Shown piece by piece: positions 16,701-24,408 of a DNA stretch of 47,482 nucleotides. Location of the stretch: assembly GCA_017935365.1 (NCBI GenBank), contig JAGBHT010000004.1, positions 1 to 47,482 of the forward strand, in the 5' to 3' direction. How positions within the stretch are numbered: position 1 is the stretch's first letter; every line of letters starts with the position of its first letter. The position numbers were made by a program, and so were the translations under genes. The stretch comes from Ruminiclostridium sp. Its GTDB lineage: Bacteria; Bacillota; Clostridia; Oscillospirales; Ruminococcaceae. The notes under the pieces were generated by a model, which did not search any database, was not told where the DNA came from, and saw only the letters and a program-made list of their open reading frames with translations.

Positions 16701-17231
16701 CTCGAACAGCAGGGCAAAGCCCCGGAAATCACTCCTGAATGTCTTATTGACATAAGGATAGATGCGTTCATTCCCGAAAAGTATATTTCAAACCAGGCAC
16801 AGCGTGTCGACTGCTACAGAAAGATAGCGATGATAGAAAATGACGATGACGCTTACGATGTCACCGATGAGCTTATCGACCGTTACGGCGATGTACCGAG
16901 AGCGGTCGAGGGACTTATCGAGGTTGCAAAGTTAAGACGAATAGCTCAGAAGATGCACCTTACCGAGATAATCCAGAGCGGCGATATTATGATATTCTAT
17001 CCCGAAAAGACGGATAAAAAGACAATGGAACGCATTTCTGCCGTCGGCGGAAAATTCGGCAAGGCTATGATGCTGAACATTGCTACCGATAAGCCGAATT
17101 TCCGTGTAAGCGGCGTTGATAAGTACGGCGGACCGATCGCAATGCTGAGCGATACGCTCAGCGCAATGCAGTCGGTTGACGGCGATAAGGATAAAAAGAC
17201 AGAAACTGAGGACGGTGAAAAAAATGGCTGA
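13704..17231 (+). CDS. mfd: Transcription-repair coupling factor
   Basis: Mfd, 1175 residues, pushes stalled RNA polymerase off damaged DNA and recruits UvrA. Domains in order are the UvrB-like N-terminal region (about 1-340), a linker, the CarD-like polymerase-interacting domain with GDLVVHGSYGIGVFEG (about 495-510), two RecA-like motor domains, and the TRCF C-terminal domain. Walker A is GDVGFGKTE (about 643-651) and Walker B is IIDEEQRFG (about 743-751). LRGRVGRTNRRAYAY is helicase motif VI and RGAGSVLGQSQSGHL is the TRG region. The length is normal. It lies 34 bases after pth and overlaps the next gene by eight bases. Confidence 0.96.
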   Translation: MELLKNMADTLTEYKKSVTHILSDEPVPLLVTGLSHIHKAHFLASLSYEKIPAPILVITESEASAAKLTEDINTMCGDTAAYQFPASDLTLTDTEAQSNEYEHKRIETLSAALSGKAKLIISSSEAAVQLTVPKDVLKKHTVTLKAGDEIKLDELAKTLISAGYTRCDMIEGKGQFSFRGSLADIYPVSSDYPVRIELWGDEIDTVASFDIDTQRRIDTVKSVSITPCGETIFEEGVLPQTLQTLLEKTEKNKKKNDEAAKRIRRDIARLRDGLSVCCLTRYFPLCYKTPGSIFDYASTLIICESFTAAESAKGAISAHLEDLKLLTEDGVLCKGLDKYLMSKAEYQDVVKENVRLYMDTFIRGGGIDLGDILKVDSIQLSAWSGEYKTLCEELDNYKKNGYTCIIFGGTDKAAKILADDLRDSGYQADYAKNPKKFYLGRITVVEGIISAGFEYPEEKIAVLTRTSASSSKTSAPKKKFKKGAQIRSLSDIAQGDLVVHGSYGIGVFEGVQKLTADKISKDYIKIKYAGTDVLYVPVTQLDLISRYIGSGDADTVRLNKLGTDTWKKAKTKAKAATQEMAKELIELYSRRMKAKGYAFSPDTEQQHIFEDHFSYVETDDQLRCIEEIKHDMMRTAPMERLLCGDVGFGKTEVALRAAFKCIGDGKQCAILVPTTVLAWQHYQTVLKRMEGFNVRVELLSRFRTAKEQKAILKKLEEGELDLVVGTHRLVQDDVKFKDLGLVIIDEEQRFGVNDKEKLKEAFTNVDVLTLSATPIPRTLNMAMSGIRDMSVIETPPGDRHPITTYVVEHDRGVIAQAISKELRRNGQVYYVHNRIESIYSCAADIHSMVPEANIGIAHGRMSEEELLDVWRRLIEGEINVLVCTTLIETGVDVPNCNTLIIENADCMGLAQLHQLRGRVGRTNRRAYAYFTFQRGKVLSEIATKRLDAIREFTRFGSGFRIAMKDLEIRGAGSVLGQSQSGHLASVGYDMYIKLLNEAILEQQGKAPEITPECLIDIRIDAFIPEKYISNQAQRVDCYRKIAMIENDDDAYDVTDELIDRYGDVPRAVEGLIEVAKLRRIAQKMHLTEIIQSGDIMIFYPEKTDKKTMERISAVGGKFGKAMMLNIATDKPNFRVSGVDKYGGPIAMLSDTLSAMQSVDGDKDKKTETEDGEKNG

Positions 17232-17718
17232 GAAGAAAAGCGTCAAGCGTAAAATAATAACAGCCGTTATAATTGTCGGTGTGTTCGCACTGCTTATAGG
17301 CTCGTTCTTTCTCAGAGATATTTGTCTGAGGGCAGGAATTACCGAGTGTGAAAAGCGTGAGATACTTCAGGTGAGATCCAAGTATTCATCTATACTTGAA
17401 AAGATAGTAACCACAAGCTCGGATATAACCGACTACAAGATCACAGCCGCACACGGCGGACTTTTTGAAAAATCGGTAATCACTGCCGACGAAAACGGCG
17501 AGCCGCTTTATGATAAGCTGACGGAGGAGCTTGATGTGTTGTGCCATACTTACTGTTACGGTGTTGAAAAGCAGGATAATGTAGTGTATTTCAGCTTCAA
17601 CACCGGCAATACAAAACAGCTTATCTATTCTGCAAAGGATATTTCCGACAACGAAACTTCATCGCTCGGCGATAATTGGTACTACTATGAGAAAGTAATG
17701 ACAGCCGATAACGGCTGA
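17224..17718 (+). CDS. Small single-pass membrane protein, function unknown
   Basis: This 164-residue protein has a basic N-terminus (MAEKKSVKRK), one membrane segment (about 11-30) and an extracytoplasmic domain of about 130 residues containing several Cys (DICLRAGITEC, DVLCHTYC). There is no lipobox. I do not recognise the family. It overlaps the end of mfd by eight bases, so it is translationally coupled to it. In Firmicutes a PrsA-type foldase sometimes follows mfd, but I see no PPIC motif here, so I do not call it that. Confidence 0.65.
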   Translation: MAEKKSVKRKIITAVIIVGVFALLIGSFFLRDICLRAGITECEKREILQVRSKYSSILEKIVTTSSDITDYKITAAHGGLFEKSVITADENGEPLYDKLTEELDVLCHTYCYGVEKQDNVVYFSFNTGNTKQLIYSAKDISDNETSSLGDNWYYYEKVMTADNG

Positions 17719-17747
17719 CACAAAGAACAAAAGAGAAGGACACAAAA

Positions 17748-18248
17748 ATGAAAAACATAATTCTTATCGGAATGCCCGGCGCAGGAAAAAGCACTGTCGG
17801 CGTACTCCTTGCAAAATCAATGGGTTACGACTTTGTTGACGCTGACCTTGTGATACAGAAACAGCAGGGAACAAAGCTCCAGAACATAATTGACGAGCGC
17901 GGACTTGACGGTTTCAAGCAGGCTGAAGAACAGGCTCTGCTGTCTATAAACGACAAAAAGGCAGTGATCGCAACGGGTGGCTCAGCCGTATTTTCTGCCG
18001 CAGGTATGGAGCATCTCAAAGAAAACGGTGTCTGCGTATATCTCAGAGTTGACGAGCAGGAGCTTATCCGCCGTCTTACGAATATAAAGACAAGAGGCAT
18101 AGCCTGCCGTCCGGGCGAAACGGTAGCGGAGATAATCGCCGAACGTGAGGTGTACTACAACCGTTACGCTGATATAACGATAGACTGCGTGAATACGACA
18201 GCCGAACAGGTTGTCGGGATGATCATGCGCGAAACGGAAAGTAAATGA
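17748..18248 (+). CDS. aroK: Shikimate kinase
   Basis: This 166-residue P-loop kinase phosphorylates shikimate in the chorismate pathway. GMPGAGKST (about 8-16) is Walker A. FVDADLVI holds the shikimate-binding Asp, and ATGGSAV is the Gly-Gly pair contacting the substrate. RGIACRPGET forms the lid with its Arg residues. The length matches the family. AAGGAC precedes the ATG. It is the last gene of the plus-strand run and is followed by a terminator at 18253. No other aro gene is in the window. Confidence 0.92.
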   Translation: MKNIILIGMPGAGKSTVGVLLAKSMGYDFVDADLVIQKQQGTKLQNIIDERGLDGFKQAEEQALLSINDKKAVIATGGSAVFSAAGMEHLKENGVCVYLRVDEQELIRRLTNIKTRGIACRPGETVAEIIAEREVYYNRYADITIDCVNTTAEQVVGMIMRETESK

Positions 18249-18252
18249 ACAG

Positions 18253-18285
18253 AACCCTCTGTGGTTTATCCGCAGAGGGTTTTAT
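18253..18285 (+). terminator. Terminator after aroK
   Basis: AACCCTCTG (18253-18261) pairs with CAGAGGGTT (18273-18281), followed by further T. It ends the long plus-strand run and sits four bases from the stop codon of the convergent hydrolase gene. Confidence 0.8.
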
Positions 18286-18288
18286 AAT

Positions 18289-18981
18289 TTACACCAGACA
18301 GCTTCTCAGCCACTTTTCAACTATCTGAAAATCGCTTTGCGCCATAAAAGGATGTTCGCTGTTTTCGCTTACAGTAAGTATTGCGCCGAATTTATCCGCA
18401 AACGTTTTTACAGCGCTGAGCGGCTGTAAATTATCTTTGCCGCCATAAAGTATAGCGGTCGGACTGTTCCATTTTTCGATCGGATGGGAAAGGATATAGC
18501 TATAATAATCCCAGCACAGGACATCAATATCAGTCTGTATCTCCTGCTTTTCAAAAAGCTCTTTTTCTGTTACACCGCTCCACATCATCATATGCTTTAC
18601 AAGCCACTCCATATCAACTATAGGCGACTGAAAAAGGCACTTGTCAAAAACAATATCCTTATAGGCGTTAAGCGCAAAATAGGCGCCTATACTGCAAGCA
18701 TGCAACGAAATATTCTTCCATTTGCCGTTTACATAGTCATATATCTGCTTAAGGTCAGCCATACCGCTCCACACGTCACAACGACTGCCGTCATTTCTTT
18801 CCCCGTGCTGTGCAAGATCAAAACTCATCGTATTGTAGCCGTGTTCCTGCACTATAGCGGCAAAGCTTTCGGCATATTCCTTGCGGCTCATTTTACCGTG
18901 AACGTGTATGAATATCCTTTCTGACGGCTCTCCCCATATAATAGCGGGGATTGTGCCGATATAGAATTTCGCCTTTTTCAT
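18289..18981 (-). CDS. Alpha/beta hydrolase
   Basis: This 230-residue protein has an alpha/beta-hydrolase layout. HVHGKMSRKEYAESFA is the oxyanion strand-loop, then FDLAQHGER. The nucleophile elbow is HACSIGAYFA, with Cys where the first Gly of GxSxG is usual. A probable acid Asp is in YGGKDNLQP, and the His in ENSEHPFM. No signal peptide is seen. The ATG at 18981 begins just after the stop of the ABC half-exporter gene. An earlier in-frame ATG at 19014 would lie inside that gene and has no better ribosome site. Tight spacing makes it the last cistron of the exporter operon, perhaps processing the exported compound, but the substrate is unknown. Confidence 0.75.
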   Translation of the reverse strand: MKKAKFYIGTIPAIIWGEPSERIFIHVHGKMSRKEYAESFAAIVQEHGYNTMSFDLAQHGERNDGSRCDVWSGMADLKQIYDYVNGKWKNISLHACSIGAYFALNAYKDIVFDKCLFQSPIVDMEWLVKHMMMWSGVTEKELFEKQEIQTDIDVLCWDYYSYILSHPIEKWNSPTAILYGGKDNLQPLSAVKTFADKFGAILTVSENSEHPFMAQSDFQIVEKWLRSCLV

Positions 18982-18985
18982 ACGC

Positions 18986-21178
18986 TTACCCCATAGCCGG
19001 AACAGCAGCTTCACTCTTCCTCAGCCTTGCAGTCTGCTTCTGTGCCATAACAAGCTCATAATATACACCCTTGCTTTGTAAAAGCTCGGTATGAGTACCG
19101 ATTTCGGCTACTCTGCCCTTTTTAAGCACTATAAGCCTATCCGCATTTGCAAGCGTTGACAGCCTGTGAGCTATCGCTATTGTCGTTCTGCCCTTTATCA
19201 GCCTGTCGAGAGCGTCCTGTATCTGCTTTTCGGTCTGCGTGTCAAGCGATGCGGTAGCTTCGTCAAGTATAAGTATCTTCGGGTCGTGCAGAATCGCTCT
19301 TGCAATCGCTATTCGCTGACGTTCGCCGCCCGAAAGATTGTAGCCACGTTCTCCTACAACGGTATTGTAGCCGTCAGGCATACGGGTGATGAAATCGTGG
19401 CAGTTTGCCGTCTTTGCGGCGTTCACTATTTCCTCAAAGGTTGCATCAGGCTTTGCATAACGGATATTGTCAAGCACCGTACCGTTGAAAAGATACGTTT
19501 CCTGCAATACAACTCCGACCTGTGAACGCAATGAATTCTGCGCTATGTCACGCACGTCAGTGCCATCTATCAGCACCTGACCCGATGTTGCGTCATAAAG
19601 CCTCATAACAAGGTTTATAAGCGTGGATTTGCCGACACCGGAATGTCCGACTATGCCTATCATCTCGCCTTGCTTTATGCTGAACGAAACGTCTTTCAGC
19701 ACCGGATTATACGCCTTGTAGCCGAAATATACGTTTTTAAACTCGATATCGCCCTTTATATCAAGGCTTAATGCGTTTTCCGTGTCGTTTATGTCGTTGT
19801 CCTCTTCAAGTATCTCGAATACCTTTCCTGCGCTTACCCTTGCCTGCGCAAGCACTCTCGGCAGACTTGTCAGCCACTGGATAGGTCCGTAGAGCATAGC
19901 AACATAGGTCGTGAACTGTATCAGTTCACCGAGCTGCATTTCTCTTCCGAGTATCATACTACCGCCGAAGAACAGGGCGCAGAATTCGCCTATGCTGAAT
20001 ATGTAGCGGATAGGCGGCTGTACCATATACCAGAGTATATCGGCTTTCTTCACGGAGTCAGCCCATTTCGCAGACGCATTTCTGTATGCTTCTATCTCTC
20101 TGTCCTCGTTGCCGTAGTTCTTGACTACCCTTATTCCGTGCAGAACGTCATGCAGAAGTTCGCTTGCACGGCACTGAAAGCGCCATACCCTGCCGTATCT
20201 TACGCTTATCGCATTGAACGACTTTGCCGAAAGGAAAGCCGCAAGCGGTAACGGAATCGTGATAACAAGAGCCATCTTCCAATTTGTGATGAACATGATT
20301 ATAAGCAACGCCACAAGAGCTGTCGTCTGGAATATCATATCCTTACCCTGACGTGTCATAAAGTCCTGCAAGGTCGCCGCATCACCCGATACACGATTGA
20401 TAAGCTCACCGGGAGTGCGCTTTGCAACGTTGCTCATTGATAGCTGTTGCGTCTTGTTGAATATGTCACGGCGCAGATCCCTGCCGTATGCCGTGGATAT
20501 CTTGTAGTTACATACTTCCTGCAACAGTCTGAATCCCATAGAGGACAGATTTATCGCCAGAATGCACAGCGTTATCTTCCAGAAAAGCCCCCAGTCGCTG
20601 TTGTTCGGAACTATAAGGTCATCTACCAGTATGCGCTGGAACAACGGATTGATAACGTCAAAAGCGTAAAGTATGAATGTTGCCAGGAGTGACAGGCAGA
20701 ACTGCACCTTGTACGGCGCAAGTCTTTTTACAAGCTTTATGAACACCCCCTTTTTCGCATCGCAGAACATACACTTATTGCTCCCCATAAGCGCCGCCCC
20801 GCATTTAGGACAACTTGGCTCGTCTGCATCGGTATGTTCGGTAAATTCACCGGTTGCGATAAAATATTCATATATCTTTGCAAGCTCCGCATAGCGCATA
20901 TAGTATTTCTGTGAGAACTGACATACGCAGATATCCTTGCCGTGCAGATCCCTTATGCACAGCATGGAACAGCCGATAAGCTGTTCGACCGTTATTTTGC
21001 TTATATCCGTTACGGAAAACTCCCGTACCGCTTTATCGTCATAATATACAGTGAGCTTATCTTTTGTGGCGGTAAGATGCCCGTTTGCCGTTTTTGCTCT
21101 CCGGTCTATGTCAAACGGCAGTGAAAAGCTCACGCTGTCAATGTCCACGCTGTTCGGGACTGACAGTTTCAGATTCAT
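18986..21178 (-). CDS. ABC half-exporter with N-terminal zinc ribbon (second subunit)
   Basis: This 730-residue protein has an unusual N-terminal extension: a beta-rich, PH-like segment (about 1-115), then a zinc ribbon (C123, C126, C136, C139). Six membrane helices (about 155-430) and an ATPase domain follow. Walker A is GHSGVGKST, the signature LSGGERQRIAIARA, Walker B ILILDEATASLD with the catalytic Glu, and the switch His is in IAIAHRLS, so the site looks intact. It lies 39 bases after the DUF1854 gene and resembles the ABC protein at 21769, so the two probably form a heterodimeric exporter. AGAAAGGAGCGGG precedes the ATG. NCBI names related ABC proteins beside DUF1854 after cyanophycin metabolism, but no cyanophycin gene is seen here. 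The cargo is unknown. Confidence 0.85.
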   Translation of the reverse strand: MNLKLSVPNSVDIDSVSFSLPFDIDRRAKTANGHLTATKDKLTVYYDDKAVREFSVTDISKITVEQLIGCSMLCIRDLHGKDICVCQFSQKYYMRYAELAKIYEYFIATGEFTEHTDADEPSCPKCGAALMGSNKCMFCDAKKGVFIKLVKRLAPYKVQFCLSLLATFILYAFDVINPLFQRILVDDLIVPNNSDWGLFWKITLCILAINLSSMGFRLLQEVCNYKISTAYGRDLRRDIFNKTQQLSMSNVAKRTPGELINRVSGDAATLQDFMTRQGKDMIFQTTALVALLIIMFITNWKMALVITIPLPLAAFLSAKSFNAISVRYGRVWRFQCRASELLHDVLHGIRVVKNYGNEDREIEAYRNASAKWADSVKKADILWYMVQPPIRYIFSIGEFCALFFGGSMILGREMQLGELIQFTTYVAMLYGPIQWLTSLPRVLAQARVSAGKVFEILEEDNDINDTENALSLDIKGDIEFKNVYFGYKAYNPVLKDVSFSIKQGEMIGIVGHSGVGKSTLINLVMRLYDATSGQVLIDGTDVRDIAQNSLRSQVGVVLQETYLFNGTVLDNIRYAKPDATFEEIVNAAKTANCHDFITRMPDGYNTVVGERGYNLSGGERQRIAIARAILHDPKILILDEATASLDTQTEKQIQDALDRLIKGRTTIAIAHRLSTLANADRLIVLKKGRVAEIGTHTELLQSKGVYYELVMAQKQTARLRKSEAAVPAMG

Positions 21179-21217
21179 TTATACCCGCTCCTTTCTGTAA
21201 AGGTAATAAATGCGGTA

Positions 21218-21751
21218 TCAGATGAACAGTTGCAGTCTTTTGATACTTGCCTTATCCAGCTTGTCAACATCGGGTACGCTGTAGCGGTTGCCGTCAGAAT
21301 CGGTCACGGCAAGCATTTTACCGTGTATCACTCTGAAATTATGCCACCAGTCGTACACCGCTATCTTCTTCTCTCCTGCTGTTGTTTCGGCTTCAAGGAA
21401 AAGATAGCCCATCTGATTATCCGTTATCCTGTTTATTTTCTTGATCTCTGGAATGTAGTATTTGAGCCTGAGATAGCCGTCTGCCGTATTTTTCATATCT
21501 GTCGGCAGTTCGTTCAGATCATTTATAACACCTATCTCTTTCCACTCGTCTTCCTCGTTCTTATAGCTTACGCTGATATATTTGTTTTCATCGTTGAAAG
21601 GTACAAGCCTTGTAAGGTCAACCTTTTCGTATTCCTTTCCGTCATACGAAAGCGACAGATAACCGCTTTCATTTTCGGTAAGTGATATTTTATCGGGAGA
21701 AAGTATATTCAGCGTATCTACATCATAGATTGCAGTCGTATTCTGCTTCAT
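21218..21751 (-). CDS. DUF1854 family protein of the exporter cassette
   Basis: This 177-residue soluble protein matches the DUF1854 pattern as I know it. An early RLVPFND-type segment is followed by 'KEIGVINDLNELP' and a block ending 'YIPEIKKINRI'. A beta hairpin (YLFLEAETTAGEKKIAVYDW) precedes HNFRVI, and the end reads VTDSDGNRYSVPDVDKLDKAS. DUF1854 genes usually sit beside paired ABC transporter genes, exactly as here. It has no membrane segment or nucleotide-binding motif, so it may be a cytoplasmic accessory or cargo-recognition factor. AAAGGAAAG precedes the ATG. It lies 17 bases after the first ABC gene. The molecular function is not known. Confidence 0.75.
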   Translation of the reverse strand: MKQNTTAIYDVDTLNILSPDKISLTENESGYLSLSYDGKEYEKVDLTRLVPFNDENKYISVSYKNEEDEWKEIGVINDLNELPTDMKNTADGYLRLKYYIPEIKKINRITDNQMGYLFLEAETTAGEKKIAVYDWWHNFRVIHGKMLAVTDSDGNRYSVPDVDKLDKASIKRLQLFI

Positions 21752-21768
21752 AAGCTTTCCTTTCTTTA

Positions 21769-24036
21769 TCAGTCAAGTCCGACAGATCTCAGCGATTCGC
21801 TCTGTAACTTGTACAGCTCAAAATATTTGCCCTTTGTGCGTATAAGCTCATCGTGCGTTCCGCTTTCCTTTACTTCACCGTGTTCGATTACATACAGATT
21901 ATCTGCGTCACGGAGCGTTGAAAGGCGGTGTGCTATCGCTATTATTGTTCTGCCGTGCTTGAGGTTATCTATTGCGCTTTGTATCTTACGCTCTGTAGCG
22001 GTATCCATTGCCGCTGTCGCCTCGTCGAGTATCAGAATATTCGGCTTCTGTATCAGCGCGCGGGCAATGGATATACGCTGTTTTTCACCGCCCGACAGGC
22101 TTATGCCGCCGCTTCCCGTAACAGTATCATAACCTTCGGGAAGCTTCATGATAAAGTCGTGTGCATTTGCGCTTTTCGCCGCCTGTACGACTTCTTCCAT
22201 AGTTGCGTCAGGTCTTGCATAGCGGATATTGTCAGCTATCGTTCCCATAAACAGATATGTTTCCTGCGATACAACGCCGATATTTTTTCTGAGAACGTCA
22301 AACGGTATCTTCTTTATGGGTATTCCGTCTATCGTAATTTCACCCGATGTAACATCGTACATTCTCGATATAAGATTTATGATAGTCGATTTTCCCGCAC
22401 CGGTCTTTCCGACAATGCCGGTGAACTTTCCGGCTTCTGTCGCAAACGACATATTTTTAAGCACAGGTCTGCCTGCCTCATATTCAAACGTAACGTCCCT
22501 GAACCGTATATCACCCTTTAAAATACCGTCAGGTATATCGACAGGTTCTGCGGGTGGCTTTACGGTAGGCTCGCTGTCGAGTATCTCGAACATTCTTCCT
22601 GCGGCATCGGTACATCGTGCCCAGTCGTTACCCATATACATAAAGAAGAACATAGGGTCCCAGATAACACCGAAATAGTTAATAAGCAGTGTAAGTCCGC
22701 CGAGCTGTAGATTACCCGTCAGTACAAGCGCAACGCCAAGGCAATATATAACACCGCTGAATACGGCATATATTCCGCTCTGTACGGGGACAAAGTGTGC
22801 GCTTCTCCTGTCCCTTGCATATTCTGCCGAGTAAAGATTATCGTTCTTTACGCCAAAGCGTGTTATCTCCTGCTCTTCGCGGGAAAACGCCTTTACTACC
22901 CTGTGACCGTTGAGCGCATCGGACAAAGTGGAAGTTACTCCGCGCCTTGCAATATCTCGGTTTCTCCAGTGTCTTCTCTGACCTCTCAGCCACAGCACCT
23001 CGCACAGCAGTACAAGGAATACCGCAAAGAACATAGACAGCGATATTATCGGGTTCACCATAAGCATAAGTATCACAAGCCCGATTATTTTTATTATATT
23101 TGCGATGAACTGCGGTACTATATCGACGAAAAATCCATACACGTCAAAGCTGTCACGGTCTACTCTGCCCATAAGCGAGCCTGTCTGCTTTGTCGTGAAG
23201 AACGACAGCGACAATTTCTGCATTGATGCAAAAATATCCGTCCTCAGCTTATGTATTACTTGCGGCGTTATCCTGCTTATAATAACGCCGTAAACCATCG
23301 CAAATCCGGTTGACAGCAATGAAAATGCCGCCATTACCAGTATCACGAACAGTATCTGTCCGTACAGGCTCCCGCCCTCTGTCAGAACATCATCGTACAG
23401 CATTTTTGTACCGAAATACGGGGCAATAAGTCCCAGTGCGACCGATACGGCTATAAGCACAAGTATAACCGCTATCTGCTTTTTGTAGTCGCCGAACATT
23501 CCGAGCAGGCGCCTGAATATCCAGGTACGCTTGGTGCAGTACGGACAGAATGCTCTGTTCGGGTCGGGATATTTTCTGCCGCACTTGGGGCAGTAAAGCG
23601 TCTTGTCATCAAGTGCGGAATCATCGGGCGTTTTGCCCTTTTTGATCGTTTCATATCGGCGGCAGAACTGCTCGAATTTTTCGGAAAACCCTCCCGAAAA
23701 CATAGCAAGCTGTTTTTCACTGCCGTCTGCCATCTTTGCCATCAGTCTTGCCGTAAACTGATAGCGGTCAACATACAGCTTTTCGATATCGGACATCGGA
23801 TATTCGCAGAAGTCCTTGAAATCAAACTGTGTGTCGAACGTCTTTTTATTTTTTACCAGTCTGTCATAGCCCGACAGCAGATAAAGCTTTTCATTATCGA
23901 ACGTGATGTAGGTGTCATAATAACACCCATCGCCGTCCATATCCGCTTTTACGCAGTATAAAAGCTTATCCGTGTCTACTGCCCTGACAGAAAAAGCTGT
24001 CTGCACAGCGACAGACAGCTTATCAAAATACTTCAT
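21769..24036 (-). CDS. ABC half-exporter with N-terminal zinc ribbon (first subunit)
   Basis: This 755-residue protein is laid out like the one at 18986: a beta-rich N-terminal domain (about 1-130), a zinc ribbon (C149, C152, C164, C167), membrane helices (about 185-460) and an ATPase. Walker A is GKTGAGKST, the signature LSGGEKQRISIARA, Walker B ILILDEATAAMD and the switch His is in IAIAHRLS. Both half-transporters therefore keep the catalytic Glu and His, unlike many heterodimeric exporters where one site is degenerate. It is the first gene of a four-gene operon (ABC, DUF1854, ABC, hydrolase). The 5' leader of about 370 bases is rich in inverted repeats and may control it. The cargo is unknown. 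Confidence 0.85.
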   Translation of the reverse strand: MKYFDKLSVAVQTAFSVRAVDTDKLLYCVKADMDGDGCYYDTYITFDNEKLYLLSGYDRLVKNKKTFDTQFDFKDFCEYPMSDIEKLYVDRYQFTARLMAKMADGSEKQLAMFSGGFSEKFEQFCRRYETIKKGKTPDDSALDDKTLYCPKCGRKYPDPNRAFCPYCTKRTWIFRRLLGMFGDYKKQIAVILVLIAVSVALGLIAPYFGTKMLYDDVLTEGGSLYGQILFVILVMAAFSLLSTGFAMVYGVIISRITPQVIHKLRTDIFASMQKLSLSFFTTKQTGSLMGRVDRDSFDVYGFFVDIVPQFIANIIKIIGLVILMLMVNPIISLSMFFAVFLVLLCEVLWLRGQRRHWRNRDIARRGVTSTLSDALNGHRVVKAFSREEQEITRFGVKNDNLYSAEYARDRRSAHFVPVQSGIYAVFSGVIYCLGVALVLTGNLQLGGLTLLINYFGVIWDPMFFFMYMGNDWARCTDAAGRMFEILDSEPTVKPPAEPVDIPDGILKGDIRFRDVTFEYEAGRPVLKNMSFATEAGKFTGIVGKTGAGKSTIINLISRMYDVTSGEITIDGIPIKKIPFDVLRKNIGVVSQETYLFMGTIADNIRYARPDATMEEVVQAAKSANAHDFIMKLPEGYDTVTGSGGISLSGGEKQRISIARALIQKPNILILDEATAAMDTATERKIQSAIDNLKHGRTIIAIAHRLSTLRDADNLYVIEHGEVKESGTHDELIRTKGKYFELYKLQSESLRSVGLD

Positions 24037-24408
24037 TCATTCACCGTTTCTTTCCGACCGCAAAAATGCAGTCTTGTGAAGCACAAAAAGATACCGGGAC
24101 ACAGTTGTATCACTATCGGTAAACTGTGCCGCTTACGGCATACAAAACAGTTGCTTGATATATGCAGATATCTTTTTATGTATTTCAAACGTTACGCAAA
24201 CCCGCATTCAGGCGCAGCCGGATTAAAAAATTAACCGGCATTACAAGGTTCATTACAGGTTTCCGTCTTAGAATTTTCTTCTGACAGCTATCACACAAAG
24301 GGCATAATTGTCCCTTTGTGGATTTGTCCGTTGTGGATAATATTTTTATTATTCCGTTCCTGTTTTCCTTGTATGCCGGTCACATTTACCGATAGTACTT
24401 TTATGTAC
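24037..24408 (-). promoter_or_regulatory. Structured leader with nested inverted repeats before the ABC/DUF1854 operon
   Basis: No gene lies here, but the region is dense in inverted repeats. ACTATCGGTAAA (24112-24123) is perfectly complementary to 24385-24396. GGCATAC and AAAACAG (24137-24150) pair with 24371-24377 and 24360-24366. The 24367-24380 arm can instead pair with 24234-24248 (14 bp, one bulge). Inside lie CACAAAGGG / CCCTTTGTG (24294-24302, 24312-24320) and GCCGG / CCGGC around an AT-rich loop near 24217-24239. CACAGTT / AACTGTG (24100-24106, 24122-24128) forms a hairpin near the gene, with a T run a few bases later on the minus strand. It could be an attenuating RNA leader or a non-autonomous inverted-repeat element. 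I found no confident promoter. Confidence 0.55.

Noticed and set aside
18986..24036. Cyanophycin metabolism as the role of the ABC/DUF1854 cassette.
   Set aside because: No cyanophycin synthetase or cyanophycinase is seen in the window; lysC nearby is the only aspartate-linked gene and is far from the cassette.
24112..24396. MITE or insertion element.
   Set aside because: There are imperfect terminal repeats but no target duplication or transposase remnant, so I kept it only as an alternative explanation.
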